This document shows, one piece after another, positions 8,318 to 17,971 of a stretch of 64,000 nt of DNA. Both the position numbers and the translations under genes were made by a program. Source of the DNA: an uncultured Clostridia bacterium (GTDB taxonomy: Bacteria; Bacillota; Clostridia; Lachnospirales; Lachnospiraceae); the NCBI GenBank assembly GCA_937895705.1, contig CALBKM010000043.1:82707-146706 (forward strand), read 5' to 3'. Numbering within the stretch: position 1 is the stretch's first letter; the number at the start of each line of letters is the position of its first letter. The notes under the pieces were generated by a model. The model was given only the letters and a program-made list of their open reading frames with translations. It did no database searches and had not been told where the DNA came from.

Positions 8318-9256
8318 TTATTTTCCGGTTTTTCTCATATTTGTCTCAAACATCTTCTGATATCCTAACCAGCCGGTCTCCTCAGTGCTGTCAAACAGCG
8401 CCGTTACTCCCGCCAGCTTCGCATCCAGATTGTCCGCCATGCTGAGGGCCAGCGCTTCTGCCAGCTCCGGCTTCTTCGGAGATCCGTATTCCAATTCTCC
8501 GTGGTGAGACAAAATACAATGTAACAGCTCGTTTTTCCTCTTTACCGAAAAACCTCCCAACTTATCCATGCGCTTGGACAACCAGTCCGCACCGATATAA
8601 ATATGTCCCAACAGTTGTCCGGCATCGGTATAATCATTCTCCGGGAACGGAGAAATCTCCGAAAGCTTTCCTACGTCATGAAACATGGCTGCCGTAAGAA
8701 GCAAATCCCTGTCCAGCACCGGATAATTGTCCGCCAAATAAGAACAAAGCTTTGTTACGGAAACCGTGTGCTCCAACAGCCCTCCCACAAAGTTATGATG
8801 CATGGTCTTTGCCGCAGAGTGAGCCAAAAACATCTCCTTAAACTTCGGGTCTTCTTTATAATAGCTTTCCGCCAAAAGTTTAAACTGCGCATCCTTTAAG
8901 GAATCGATATAACCCAACAATTCCTTATACATCTCTGCCGTATCTTTCTTGGTACAAGGCATATACTCGCTGACATCATACTCGCCTTCGGATAGGCGTC
9001 TTACTCTGCGAATGTTTAACTGAAGTGTCCCCTGAAAGCTCACCACCTGACCTTCCACTCGGATATAATCCAATGCTTCAAAGTGTTCGATTCCCGCATT
9101 CAGCTCCCATACTTTACCGTCCATCGTTCCGGTTTTATCCTGCAATATCAGAGAATAATAATTCTTCCCCGCTTTTGTCTGCAACGTTTGCTTCTGCTTA
9201 CAGAAATAATTTTCCGAGACCATTTCCCCGTCCCGTAATTCTTTTAAATAATGCAT
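8318..9256 (-). CDS. yhaM: 3'-5' exoribonuclease, YhaM family (OB-fold + HD domain)
   Basis: 312 residues from ATG 9256, preferred over ATG 9262 because GGAGG is 7 bp away. The N-terminal 100 residues form an OB fold (nucleic-acid binding). The C-terminal HD domain carries HNFVGGLLEHT, FHDVGKL and the late HHGELEYGSP, the metal ligands of this phosphodiesterase family. YhaM degrades RNA and single-stranded DNA from the 3' end. It starts 25 bp after the HtrA-like gene and probably belongs to the same transcript as the two-component system. Confidence 0.92.
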   Translation of the reverse strand: MHYLKELRDGEMVSENYFCKQKQTLQTKAGKNYYSLILQDKTGTMDGKVWELNAGIEHFEALDYIRVEGQVVSFQGTLQLNIRRVRRLSEGEYDVSEYMPCTKKDTAEMYKELLGYIDSLKDAQFKLLAESYYKEDPKFKEMFLAHSAAKTMHHNFVGGLLEHTVSVTKLCSYLADNYPVLDRDLLLTAAMFHDVGKLSEISPFPENDYTDAGQLLGHIYIGADWLSKRMDKLGGFSVKRKNELLHCILSHHGELEYGSPKKPELAEALALSMADNLDAKLAGVTALFDSTEETGWLGYQKMFETNMRKTGK

Positions 9257-9280
9257 CCTCATTCCTCCGTTTTCTATGTC

Positions 9281-10666
9281 TTAATGCATTCTGGTTTCCG
9301 GCGTCATGAACAAAGTCTGTTCCTTTCGCTCGCCTTTTGTATCCCTGCTCACAATAACCCTGACACTCTGCGGTCCCACCCTGCAGATTTCTTCATAAAA
9401 CTGCCGCACTCCGTCAACCGGCGTAATTCCGATTGTCGTAATAATATCTCCGGCCTTAACTCCCGCATACATCGCCGGGCTTCCCATCAATACCTCCGAA
9501 ACATACACACCTGCCGGCAATTTATATTTATCACCCGTAACATTATCTATCGTTTCCAAACACATACCACAGTAGATTCGAGGAAAATTGTTCACCATTC
9601 TTTCGATAATCTCCCGCATTCCGTTTACCGCTGCCGCGGTAAACACCCCCTGCTCTCCCTTGTTCAGAGATTTGCTTACAATACCGATTACATCACCGGA
9701 CAAATTAAATACAAATCCATCGCCGTCCGCATACTCCGTAATTCCGGTAGTAAAATATACCACTTCATCATCAACCACCTGCACTACCTGGTCGGTGCCC
9801 GTAATCATACCAAGCTCCATGGCACCTAAATGTCCGTTTGGATTTCCCAATACAATCACCGGAGTTCCCACTTCCGCATCATTTGGTGCAAATGTTGCCT
9901 TCTTCGGAAGACTTTCCTTTTCCATACCGGCCACTTCGGACAAACGCACCTTCAATACCGCCAACCGGTAAGTAGTATCGTATGAGAAAATGGAACAAGG
10001 CATAGTTTCTCCGTTTGAGAATGTGACTCTGAACTTTGTCGCCCCCTCTATACTGTCCAGATTAACCAAAAACAGCATATCCAGTCCGTTATCACCTACA
10101 TACAGTCCCGTAGCATTTCCCACCGTTTCATAAGACTCTTCGAACCAGTCCACACCTTCCGTCACAGCCGTAACCTGTACAAGAGACCGATCTAACTCTT
10201 CGGACAATTCCGCAATCCCGGAATACATATTCAAAAAGCCCTGTATCGTCTCCTCCGAATGTGAACCGTCCGACAGATTATCATTTTTATCATTTCCGAC
10301 AGCTATGGTAACGCCGGGGGTTGTTCTTGTTGTATTCGGCGGAGTCGGTGTTTTCGTCACAGTGGCTCCTTCGGTCGGTACCGGCGTTTTTGTCAATCCC
10401 GGTGCCACTGTTCCCTGAGGGGCGCGGGTAACATTTCCGATATCTACCACCTGACGCAACGTGTCTTCCAAGCCCAGCTTCTTTATCAAAAAGCTTCCGG
10501 TCAACACCAACACAATGCCGGCAACCACTCCGAACACCGCTGCATATGCCGCAGCGTGAAGCATTTTTTTCCCGAACCGTTTCCAATTGTTTTTCTTTTT
10601 CGGAATAATCTGCTCTTGTATTACCTGTTGTTCATCCGCATATTCTTTTTTCTTGTCTTCTTCCAT
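9281..10666 (-). CDS. HtrA/DegP-like trypsin-fold protein with PDZ domain, catalytic triad lost
   Basis: 461 residues from ATG 10666 (AGGAGG 7 bp upstream). Order: charged cytosolic N-terminus, one membrane segment (about residues 37-60), a Thr/Pro-rich linker, a chymotrypsin-fold domain (about 155-345) and a PDZ domain (about 350-455). The fold is recognisable from RLAVLKV, VIVLGNPNG and LSGDVIGIVS. All three catalytic positions appear changed: the TNxHV histidine region reads VNLDSI, the DLAVLKI aspartate is Arg (RLAVLKV), and the GNSGGPL serine loop reads ADGDGFVF. It is therefore probably a pseudoprotease acting as a sensor or scaffold at the cell surface. It lies directly below the histidine kinase gene (44 bp), which suggests a shared envelope-stress role. 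Confidence 0.85.
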   Translation of the reverse strand: MEEDKKKEYADEQQVIQEQIIPKKKNNWKRFGKKMLHAAAYAAVFGVVAGIVLVLTGSFLIKKLGLEDTLRQVVDIGNVTRAPQGTVAPGLTKTPVPTEGATVTKTPTPPNTTRTTPGVTIAVGNDKNDNLSDGSHSEETIQGFLNMYSGIAELSEELDRSLVQVTAVTEGVDWFEESYETVGNATGLYVGDNGLDMLFLVNLDSIEGATKFRVTFSNGETMPCSIFSYDTTYRLAVLKVRLSEVAGMEKESLPKKATFAPNDAEVGTPVIVLGNPNGHLGAMELGMITGTDQVVQVVDDEVVYFTTGITEYADGDGFVFNLSGDVIGIVSKSLNKGEQGVFTAAAVNGMREIIERMVNNFPRIYCGMCLETIDNVTGDKYKLPAGVYVSEVLMGSPAMYAGVKAGDIITTIGITPVDGVRQFYEEICRVGPQSVRVIVSRDTKGERKEQTLFMTPETRMH

Positions 10667-10709
10667 ACGTAAACCTCCTGACACAACTCCTCACCCCAAG
10701 ATTCTGTGC

Positions 10710-12125
10710 TTAGATTTCTTCTGTCATAACAAGGGGAAGCGTAAATACAAACTCCGTTCCCACACCATCCGTACTGATTACGTTGATATTTTCTTTATGG
10801 GCCGTCATAATTTCCTTTACGATTGACAACCCCAAACCGGTTCCCTTTTTGTCCTTCCCTCGTGAACTGTCGGACTTATAAAAGCGGTCCCATATTTTCG
10901 GCAAATCTTCTTTCGGAATTCCGGAACCGTTATCCTTTACGGACACCATTGCTTTTCTTCCCTTTTCTTCCACCGTAATCCGGATTGCCGAATCCGCCTG
11001 GCTGAATTTAATGGCATTATCCACCAGATTATATAACACCTGACTTATCTTATCCCGGTCCGCAAGCACCGTTGTTTCCGTCCCGGAAAATACAAGCTGA
11101 ATAATCAGTCTCTTCTTTTTACACTGTCCTTCAAAGGTTCTTGCCAGATTCTTTATTACCTCGTTAATGTCAAACTCCGACGGTTGCAAAATCATTCCCT
11201 GCTTATCCATAGTGTTTAACATAAGCAGATTGGAGGTAAGTTTTGTCAACCGGTCCACTTCAAACAATACCACGTCCAAATACTTTTCCTGTTCTTCGTA
11301 AGGAATGGTCCCGTCCTTGATTGCCTCCGCATAACCTTTGATGGAGGTAAGCGGAGAACGGAAATCATGGGAAACATTGGCAATAATCTCTCTCTGATAT
11401 TCATTGAAACGCTGCATGGTGTCGCCCATATAGCCGATAACATCCGAAAGAGCCCCCAGTTCTCCGTTAAAATGAAGGTTCGGTCTTTTCTCAAAGTTGC
11501 CCATAGAATAGGATTTTGCCGCCGCAATCGTCTTTCTGATGGGAATGATCAAAAAACAATATATCCCGATAAAGATGCACAAAACAACTGCCATTACTCC
11601 GAGATAGTACCAGTTCATTTCATATACAACTTCTCTTACTTCCTCGTTTATCGATTCCACGGTTACCATCATACAAACGTATCCTTTTACCTGATACTGA
11701 TGTGTGAACGGAACCACCACTGCGGTTACGGGCTCCGAAACCACATCAGGATAGTACACGTTCCGATGAAAGGTTTCGTTCAAAAAAGAGGGGGCGATTT
11801 CTTCAAACTCTATCTTTTTTTCACTAATCGGATTTGTATCACCCACTACTTTTCCCCACGGAGCAATTATAAGAATTCGGGAGTCCAGTAAATCCGCCAC
11901 AGGGTTCAGGTTCTCCATCAGCTTGGAAATGGTAATGCGGTTGTCGTAATAGCGCTTTACATATCCTTCCAGCACCTCGCTTGTCTGGGTATACATTGTC
12001 TGTTCCTTTTCCTCAAACAGTTTCTTTTCCGCCATTCTTGCCAGTGCGGTATTCACCAAAATAAACAACACGCAGGCAATCAGCAGATAATAAACAATGA
12101 GTTTTCTCGTCAGACTTCTTTTCAT
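10710..12125 (-). CDS. Membrane sensor histidine kinase
   Basis: 471 residues. TM1 at about 8-28, an extracytoplasmic sensor domain of about 140 residues, TM2 at about 172-195, a HAMP linker, then the HisKA dimerisation domain with phospho-acceptor H253 (ANVSHDFRSPL) and an ATPase domain with DNAIKFS, KDNGSGI and GTGLGLSI. It should autophosphorylate and pass phosphate to the response regulator encoded just upstream. The genes overlap by 4 bp (ATGA), implying translational coupling. The signal is unknown; the linked HtrA-like gene points to an envelope cue. Confidence 0.95.
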   Translation of the reverse strand: MKRSLTRKLIVYYLLIACVLFILVNTALARMAEKKLFEEKEQTMYTQTSEVLEGYVKRYYDNRITISKLMENLNPVADLLDSRILIIAPWGKVVGDTNPISEKKIEFEEIAPSFLNETFHRNVYYPDVVSEPVTAVVVPFTHQYQVKGYVCMMVTVESINEEVREVVYEMNWYYLGVMAVVLCIFIGIYCFLIIPIRKTIAAAKSYSMGNFEKRPNLHFNGELGALSDVIGYMGDTMQRFNEYQREIIANVSHDFRSPLTSIKGYAEAIKDGTIPYEEQEKYLDVVLFEVDRLTKLTSNLLMLNTMDKQGMILQPSEFDINEVIKNLARTFEGQCKKKRLIIQLVFSGTETTVLADRDKISQVLYNLVDNAIKFSQADSAIRITVEEKGRKAMVSVKDNGSGIPKEDLPKIWDRFYKSDSSRGKDKKGTGLGLSIVKEIMTAHKENINVISTDGVGTEFVFTLPLVMTEEI

Positions 12126-12838
12126 ACTTTCTTTACCTCAAATTTGTAACCGATTCCCCATACGGTGGCAATACTCCAATTTGCACGGTCTTTTATTTTC
12201 TCACGAACACGCTTTACATGTACGTCCACCGTTCTCGTATCGCCTATGTATTCATAGCCCCAGATATGGTCCAAAAGCTGCTCTCTTGTAAACACCTGAT
12301 TCGGATGTGACGCAAGAAAATACAAAAGTTCCAGCTCCTTCGGCGGCATCTCCACCTGCTTTCCGAGATACGTTACCGCATAATTGGTCTGATTGATTAA
12401 CAAATCCTGATAAATCACACAATCGCCCTGCTTCTCGTTCGGAAACTCCTCCGGCTTTCCCGCTTCCGGTGTAAAGCGGCGTAACACCGCCTTTACCCGG
12501 GCTACCAGTTCCTTGGAATCAAAAGGCTTAATCATGTAGTCGTCTGCCCCCAGCTCCAGGCCCAGCACCTTATCAAAAATCTCTCCCTTTGCGGACAACA
12601 TGATAATCGGCACCTTGGAGTTCTTACGAAGCTCTCTGCACACTTCGTAACCGTCCATGCCCGGAAGCATCAGGTCCAAGAGCACAAGATTCGGCTCGTA
12701 CTCCGCAAACTGACGTAAGGCTTCTTCCCCATCTTCCACGCATAAGGTATCGAAGCATTCCTTCCGCAAATACAAAGAAATCAATTCCGCAATACTGGTA
12801 TCATCATCCACAATCATTATTTTTTGTTTTACAGCCAT
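12122..12838 (-). CDS. OmpR/PhoB-family response regulator
   Basis: 238 residues. Receiver domain with the acidic pocket DDD at 11-13, phospho-acceptor D55 (LLDLMLPG), Ser/Thr in IMLSAKG and Lys in IKPF. The C-terminal winged-helix DNA-binding domain has the typical EYIGDTRTVDVHVKRVREK recognition region. GGAGG lies 6 bp before the ATG. It is the cognate partner of the overlapping kinase gene and lies 12 bp below mutS2, so read-through from the mutS2 transcript is likely. Confidence 0.95.
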   Translation of the reverse strand: MAVKQKIMIVDDDTSIAELISLYLRKECFDTLCVEDGEEALRQFAEYEPNLVLLDLMLPGMDGYEVCRELRKNSKVPIIMLSAKGEIFDKVLGLELGADDYMIKPFDSKELVARVKAVLRRFTPEAGKPEEFPNEKQGDCVIYQDLLINQTNYAVTYLGKQVEMPPKELELLYFLASHPNQVFTREQLLDHIWGYEYIGDTRTVDVHVKRVREKIKDRANWSIATVWGIGYKFEVKKV

Positions 12839-12849
12839 TTCCCGCCTCC

Positions 12850-15228
12850 TTAGAATTCAACAATCGTAACACCGTGATCGCCTTCGCCGAAGCCTCCCAC
12901 ACGATAACTCTTCACATAACGAAGCCGTTTCAAATACTGGTGCACCGCATCCCGTAACGCTCCGGTTCCTCTTCCGTGAATAATGGTTACCTGCGGCAAA
13001 TGGGCCAGATATGCATCGTCCAGATACTTCTCCAATATCGGAAGTGCCTCGTCCACGCGCTTACCGATTAGGTTGCACTCCGGGCTGACGCTCATACTCT
13101 TGCTCATTTTTATCTTACCCACCTCGGTACGAGCCTTCTTCTCCGGCTCTTTCTCCGCTTCCGCCGGTGCAATGTCCTTTATATTAGCCTGGGTACGAAG
13201 AGCACCGATCTGTACATACAACTCGCCTTTGGCATTCGGTAAAGTCGCCACAGTACCCACAAGATTCAGACTCAGCACCTGTACGGTATCCCCTACCTTT
13301 ACCTCTTCTACAGTCATAACCTTCCGGTTCTTTTGCTTTTTCTTCTTTATAGCAAGGGAATTTTCTTTCTCACCCAGCTTTTCTCTCAACGCATTCCGCT
13401 CATTTTCCATGTCGCGGCCCGCACCGGTTTTCTCCCACTTATTAAACTTCTTTATGGTACTGTCGGCATAGTCCTTTGCTTCCTGCAAAATATCCTTTGC
13501 CTTCTCATTCGCTTCCCGAAGCACGCGTTCCTTCGCCGCATCCAGTCGGTCGCTCTTTTCCTGATATTTCTTCTTTAAGGCCTCCGCTTCAGAAAGACGT
13601 TTCGCAGCTTCTTCCACATCCCGCTCCGTAGCAAGACGCTTCTTTTCCAAATCCGCAATCACATCCTCGAAGCTCTGGTCCTTCACGCCGATAAAGCCCT
13701 TCGCCTCCTCGATAATTTCCTCGGAAAGTCCCAGCTTTTTAGAGATTGCAAAAGCATTACTCTTTCCCGGAAGACCGATTAACAGACGGTAGGTCGGACG
13801 CAACGTTTCCACGGAGAACTCACAGCAAGCGTTGGATACACCTTCCGTGGACAATGCAAATATCTTTAATTCGCTGTAATGGGTCGTCGCCATGGTACGG
13901 ATGCCCTTCCGGTGCAAATGGGTCAGAATGGACATAGCCAGTGCCGCTCCCTCCGTCGGGTCTGTTCCGGCACCCAGCTCATCAAACAATACCAGAGAGT
14001 TCTCGTCCGCCTTTTCCAGAATAGATACCGTGTTGGTCATATGGGACGAAAAAGTACTGAGACTTTGCTCGATACTCTGCTCGTCTCCGATATCCGCAAA
14101 TACATCCCGAAACACCGCCAGCTCCGAACCGTCAAAGGCCGGAATATGCAAGCCTGCCTGCCCCATCAGGGAAAACAATCCCACAGTCTTTAAAGAAACC
14201 GTCTTACCGCCGGTGTTGGGACCGGTAATCACAAGAAGGGAAAATTCTCCTCCCAGATAAATATCAATCGGCACCACCTTATGCGGATCAATGAGCGGAT
14301 GACGGCCCTTTTTAATATTAATATAGCCTCGTTCGTTAAACTGCGGCTCTGTTCCCTTCATACTCTTCGACAGCACCGCTCTCGCAAAAATGAAATCCAG
14401 TTCCGTCAAAGTCTTCATGTTATAGGCAAGATTCTCCGCATGTTCCGCGGCAAAAGCAGACAACTCCGCAAGAATCTTTTCAATCTCAATCTTTTCCTTC
14501 TCTGCCAGTTCCGCCAGTTCGTTATTCAGCTTTACCACCGCCATCGGCTCCATAAACACAGTGGACCCCTTTGAGGAACGGTCGTGAATCAAGCCGGAGA
14601 ACTTTCCCTGGTACTCCTGTTTTACCGGCAGACAATATCTGCCGTTTCGCATGGTAACCAGCGCATCCTGAAACATCATCTGGTTGTCCTGGGAACCCAC
14701 AATGGACGCCAGCTGTTCTCTGATTTTATCGTTGGTAATACGCATCTGACGACGCACCTGCTTTAAGCCGGCACTGGCATCATCCGCAATCTCCTCCTCG
14801 GAAATAATGCAACGCTGAATCTCGTTGTTTAAAGTTACCAGCGGTTCCAAAAGCGTGAACCGCTCTGTCAGGCAATCCGTTACCTCCTCCTGACCGGTAG
14901 TTCCGTACTGCTTCACTCTCTGGGTAGCGGTCAGCACCGAACTGATTTTTAACAGTTCCCCCGCCAGAAGAGAGGAACCCACCTCCAAAAGTTTTAAGGT
15001 GCCGCCGATATCCGGCAACCCGTTAAAGGAAAGACTTCCCTTTTTAAACACCCGCTTTAACGCATCGGTGGTCTCCCTCTGAAGCTCTTCAATCTTTTTA
15101 AGTTCTGTCTGCGGTTTTAAATCCGCACAGAGCCGTCTGCCCGGCTCCGAACCTGCATAATGCTGTAATCTCTCGATTATTTTTCCGTACTCTAAGGTAC
15201 GCAATGCTTTTTCATTTATGCTCGCCAT
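12850..15228 (-). CDS. mutS2: MutS2 endonuclease / ATPase
   Basis: 792 residues from ATG 15228, the usual MutS2 length. The middle carries the MutS ATPase: Walker A GPNTGGKT, Walker B region LVLFDELGAGTDPTEGA and the ATTHYSELK segment. A long Lys/Glu-rich coiled coil follows, then a basic linker and the C-terminal Smr nuclease domain with IHGRGTGALR. It lacks the mismatch-recognition domain of MutS1. In other Firmicutes MutS2 acts on recombination intermediates and on collided ribosomes; which applies here cannot be read from sequence. Start GAGG is weakly spaced. Confidence 0.96.
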   Translation of the reverse strand: MASINEKALRTLEYGKIIERLQHYAGSEPGRRLCADLKPQTELKKIEELQRETTDALKRVFKKGSLSFNGLPDIGGTLKLLEVGSSLLAGELLKISSVLTATQRVKQYGTTGQEEVTDCLTERFTLLEPLVTLNNEIQRCIISEEEIADDASAGLKQVRRQMRITNDKIREQLASIVGSQDNQMMFQDALVTMRNGRYCLPVKQEYQGKFSGLIHDRSSKGSTVFMEPMAVVKLNNELAELAEKEKIEIEKILAELSAFAAEHAENLAYNMKTLTELDFIFARAVLSKSMKGTEPQFNERGYINIKKGRHPLIDPHKVVPIDIYLGGEFSLLVITGPNTGGKTVSLKTVGLFSLMGQAGLHIPAFDGSELAVFRDVFADIGDEQSIEQSLSTFSSHMTNTVSILEKADENSLVLFDELGAGTDPTEGAALAMSILTHLHRKGIRTMATTHYSELKIFALSTEGVSNACCEFSVETLRPTYRLLIGLPGKSNAFAISKKLGLSEEIIEEAKGFIGVKDQSFEDVIADLEKKRLATERDVEEAAKRLSEAEALKKKYQEKSDRLDAAKERVLREANEKAKDILQEAKDYADSTIKKFNKWEKTGAGRDMENERNALREKLGEKENSLAIKKKKQKNRKVMTVEEVKVGDTVQVLSLNLVGTVATLPNAKGELYVQIGALRTQANIKDIAPAEAEKEPEKKARTEVGKIKMSKSMSVSPECNLIGKRVDEALPILEKYLDDAYLAHLPQVTIIHGRGTGALRDAVHQYLKRLRYVKSYRVGGFGEGDHGVTIVEF

Positions 15229-15306
15229 AATCCTGTTACCTCTATTTCTCTCAAAACACATTGTCTTTTCGGAACGCCGTCTCCGGGCACTCCCTGCGAC
15301 CCATTC

Positions 15307-15813
15307 TTACGAATCCACTTCATTCCAACTGTGACGATGGAGTTCCCCCTGCATCTGCATATGGGAAAAGCCCTTCTGCCGAAGCGCCTCGTAGGTTACA
15401 ATCGCCACCGAATTGGAAAGGTTCAGGGAACGAATCTCCGACAACATCGGTATGCGGATACAACGTTCCTTATCCGTCATTAAAATCTCCTCCGGAATCC
15501 CGGCACTTTCCTTGCCGAACATAATATAGGTTTCGTCCTCATAGGCTACCTCCGAATACAGACTCTGCCCCTTCGTGGTGGCCATATACGGGCGCGCTCC
15601 CGGATTCTTTTCTAAAAACTCCTCGTAGTTTTTATACACATGCAAATCAATATCCTTCCAATAATCCATACCGGCCCGGCGTACCGCCTTTTCCGAAATG
15701 TCAAAGCCCAGCGGCTCGATCAAATGTAACCGGCTCCCTGTAGCCACACAAGTCCGTCCGATATTTCCCGTATTTGCCGGAATCTCCGGCTCCAGTAAAA
15801 CTATATTTATCAT
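15307..15813 (-). CDS. trmL: tRNA (cytidine/uridine-34 2'-O)-methyltransferase
   Basis: 168 residues from ATG 15813 (AGAGG 9 bp upstream); the open frame further upstream overlaps a terminator region and is ignored. It is a compact SPOUT-class methyltransferase: EPEIPANTGNIGRTC at the N-terminus, a GKESAGIP motif and LSNSVAIVTYEALRQ at the C-terminal trefoil knot, all hallmarks of TrmL (YibK/CspR). The enzyme methylates the wobble ribose of tRNA-Leu isoacceptors with SAM as donor. It is 78 bp upstream of mutS2 and after the sigH terminator, so it probably begins a new transcript. Confidence 0.93.
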   Translation of the reverse strand: MINIVLLEPEIPANTGNIGRTCVATGSRLHLIEPLGFDISEKAVRRAGMDYWKDIDLHVYKNYEEFLEKNPGARPYMATTKGQSLYSEVAYEDETYIMFGKESAGIPEEILMTDKERCIRIPMLSEIRSLNLSNSVAIVTYEALRQKGFSHMQMQGELHRHSWNEVDS

Positions 15814-15904
15814 ACGCTCTTTCCTCTCCGTAATTCCCGATTCCTTGTAATCGCAAATCTCTATTCGGTTCGAAACATTCTCTGTTCCGCACTCCGAACA
15901 TCGC

Positions 15905-15930
15905 AAAAAAGGGTGAAACGATTCACCCTT
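15905..15930 (-). terminator. Intrinsic terminator after sigH
   Basis: An 8-bp stem AAGGGTGA / TCACCCTT (15909-15930) with a 6-nt loop is followed on the minus strand by a run of six T. It closes the T-box-cysE-cysS-mrnC-rlmB-sigH transcript. Confidence 0.88.
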
Positions 15931-15961
15931 AAAAACGCATCGAAATCTAACTTATATTTTA

Positions 15962-16618
15962 TCACAATTCGGACTTTATCGCAAGCACCGTTTTCAGCTT
16001 CTTCCGAATCCTCTGAAGCGCATTATCAATGGATTTCGGCTCCTTTTCCATGACCTTTGCAATCTCCTGATAGGGCATCCCGGAGGCATAATAGGACAAC
16101 ACCTGCCGCTCCATTTTACTGAGAGAAGAAAACACCTCTTCCTCCATACGGATGGCATTCTCTCTGTCAATGACCGACTCCTCCGGATCCTTTTGCCAGT
16201 ATCCGATTCCTTCGTAAGGACCGGCATTTTCGCCTACCGGGGATCCATCCTCCGCAAAGGCATATAAATCAAAGGAAACGTAGTTATTCAGCGGCTGATT
16301 TTTCTTCGTATTGGAGGCTTTGATGGCGGTATACATCTGTCTGGTAATACAAAGGCCCGCAAAAGCCGCAAAGGAATCGTTCCTCTCCGGGTCATACTCT
16401 CTGATTGCCTTAAAGAGTCCGATCATTCCCTCCTGAATCAAATCTTCCTTGTCGGCGCCCACCAGATACAGTGCTGTCGCCTTGCTCCGTACCATGTTTT
16501 TATAACGGTTTAACATCTCCTCCGTGGCATCGTCATCTCCCTTTTGACACCGTAAAAGAAGCTCCCGTTCGTCCTCTCGCCCCGGAATATTCAGTTGTTC
16601 CGATGTCTGCTTCTTCAT
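15962..16618 (-). CDS. sigH: RNA polymerase sigma-H type factor (Spo0H family)
   Basis: 218 residues, the usual SigH length. Region 2 has EDLIQEGMIGLFKAIREYD and FAAFAGLCITRQ, followed by the SigH-typical PLNNYVSFD. Region 4 carries ERQVLSYYASGMPYQEIAKVM with the helix-turn-helix. SigH directs early sporulation and transition-state genes in Bacillus and Clostridia. Non-sporulating Lachnospiraceae also keep it. The position after rlmB is conserved in Firmicutes and supports the call. The ribosome binding site is weak, which may keep levels low. Confidence 0.93.
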   Translation of the reverse strand: MKKQTSEQLNIPGREDERELLLRCQKGDDDATEEMLNRYKNMVRSKATALYLVGADKEDLIQEGMIGLFKAIREYDPERNDSFAAFAGLCITRQMYTAIKASNTKKNQPLNNYVSFDLYAFAEDGSPVGENAGPYEGIGYWQKDPEESVIDRENAIRMEEEVFSSLSKMERQVLSYYASGMPYQEIAKVMEKEPKSIDNALQRIRKKLKTVLAIKSEL

Positions 16619-16707
16619 GCCACACCCGCTTTCTTTCTACAATCGCAACTCTGTCCGAATTCCGTGACCGCCGTTTTCGCAGTCCGGCCATTCCTTATAC
16701 TGTTACT

Positions 16708-17451
16708 TTACTTTCCCAGCCTCTGGCGTACAATCTCGTACATCAGCACTCCCGCTGCCACCGACGCATTAAGAGAATCTATGTCACCCGCCATCGGGAT
16801 ACTTGTTACAAAATCACACTTTTCCTTTACAAGACGGCTGACACCCTCGCCCTCGTTTCCGATAACAAGACCGATCGGTCCCGTAAGATTCTGACGATAC
16901 ATCACTTCTCCGTCCATATCCGCACACACAAACCAAAGGCCTTCCTTCTTTAAGTCTTCCATGGTTTGTACCAGATTCGTTACTTTTGCCACCGGGGTAT
17001 AATTTAATGCTCCCGCACTGGTCTTTGCCACCGTAGCGGTAAGCCCCACCGCGCGGCGCTTCGGAATGATAACACCGTGGGCACCCGCAAGGTTTGCGGT
17101 ACGAATAATCGCACCTAAATTATGCGGATCCTCAATACCGTCCAAAAGCACCAGAAACGGCACTTCTCCCTTTTCCCTTGCAATGGCGAGAATGTCTTCT
17201 ACCTCCGCATACTCATAGGCTGCCGCATAAGCGATTACCCCCTGATGCTTTCCGGTGGTGGAAATCTGGTCCAGACGTTCTTTCTTCACAAAAGAAACCA
17301 CGGTATTGTGCTTCTTTGCCTCTTTTAACACCGTCAGCATAGCACCTTCCTTGCTGCCGTCCAACACCAGTAACCGGTCTATGGTTTTTCCGGAACGAAA
17401 CGCTTCCATCACCGCGTTTCTTCCCTCGATTGTCAACTCTTCGTATCGCAT
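16708..17451 (-). CDS. rlmB: 23S rRNA (guanosine-2'-O)-methyltransferase RlmB family
   Basis: 247 residues from ATG 17451, with GGAGGAG just upstream. An N-terminal L30e-like substrate-binding domain (EGRNAVMEAF) is followed by the SPOUT domain: LLDGIEDPHNLGAIIRTA, IIPKRRAVG, VIGNEGEGVS and SIPMAGDIDSLNASVAAGV. It methylates a conserved G of the 23S rRNA peptidyl-transferase region. The start overlaps the end of mrnC by 19 bp, which indicates translational coupling within the cysE-sigH operon. Confidence 0.94.
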   Translation of the reverse strand: MRYEELTIEGRNAVMEAFRSGKTIDRLLVLDGSKEGAMLTVLKEAKKHNTVVSFVKKERLDQISTTGKHQGVIAYAAAYEYAEVEDILAIAREKGEVPFLVLLDGIEDPHNLGAIIRTANLAGAHGVIIPKRRAVGLTATVAKTSAGALNYTPVAKVTNLVQTMEDLKKEGLWFVCADMDGEVMYRQNLTGPIGLVIGNEGEGVSRLVKEKCDFVTSIPMAGDIDSLNASVAAGVLMYEIVRQRLGK

Positions 17452-17954
17452 GTATTCTCCTCCGTCATTCCTGCCTTTGCCACCGCAAGCATCCGCTTCG
17501 TCTGTCCCGTCAGATACCAATACCCGAACAAAGCCTCAAAGCCCGTGGCCACCCGGTAATCCCCGATGGTGGCATTTTTCGCACTGGTATAAGACTTGGC
17601 ATTCCGTCCTCTACGAAATACCGACATTTCTTCCTCTGTCAGCAGTTCCTTGATACGGTGATAGGCATCCGCCTGAGCCTCCGCCTTTACTAACTTACTG
17701 GCATGCTTGTGCAGTACATTCACCGGTGCATTGCCCCGCTCCACCAAAATCGTCCGCACAATCATCTCATACACCGCATCTCCGATGTAAGCCAGAGTCA
17801 GCGGTGAATATTGTCTTGCGTCCTGTTCCTTTAAGGAGAACGTTGCGCAAATTTGTCCAAACAGCGGAAGCTCAGTATTCGCTTTATTCGCATTTTCCGG
17901 TACAGTCGAAGCTGCTCCGGTTGCACTGTTTTCCTGTTCGAAAGTATCCGACAT
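17433..17954 (-). CDS. mrnC: Mini-ribonuclease III
   Basis: 173 residues from ATG 17954 (GGAGG 8 bp upstream). After a variable N-terminal stretch of about 35 residues comes the RNase III catalytic fold without a dsRNA-binding domain: LAYIGDAVYEMIVR contains the signature acidic residues, and FRRGRNAK, ATGFEALFGYWYL complete the pattern. Mini-III matures the ends of 23S rRNA in Gram-positive bacteria. The location between cysS and rlmB is conserved across Firmicutes. Confidence 0.94.
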   Translation of the reverse strand: MSDTFEQENSATGAASTVPENANKANTELPLFGQICATFSLKEQDARQYSPLTLAYIGDAVYEMIVRTILVERGNAPVNVLHKHASKLVKAEAQADAYHRIKELLTEEEMSVFRRGRNAKSYTSAKNATIGDYRVATGFEALFGYWYLTGQTKRMLAVAKAGMTEENTCDTKS

Positions 17955-17971
17955 TACAGCTGCCTCCTTGC

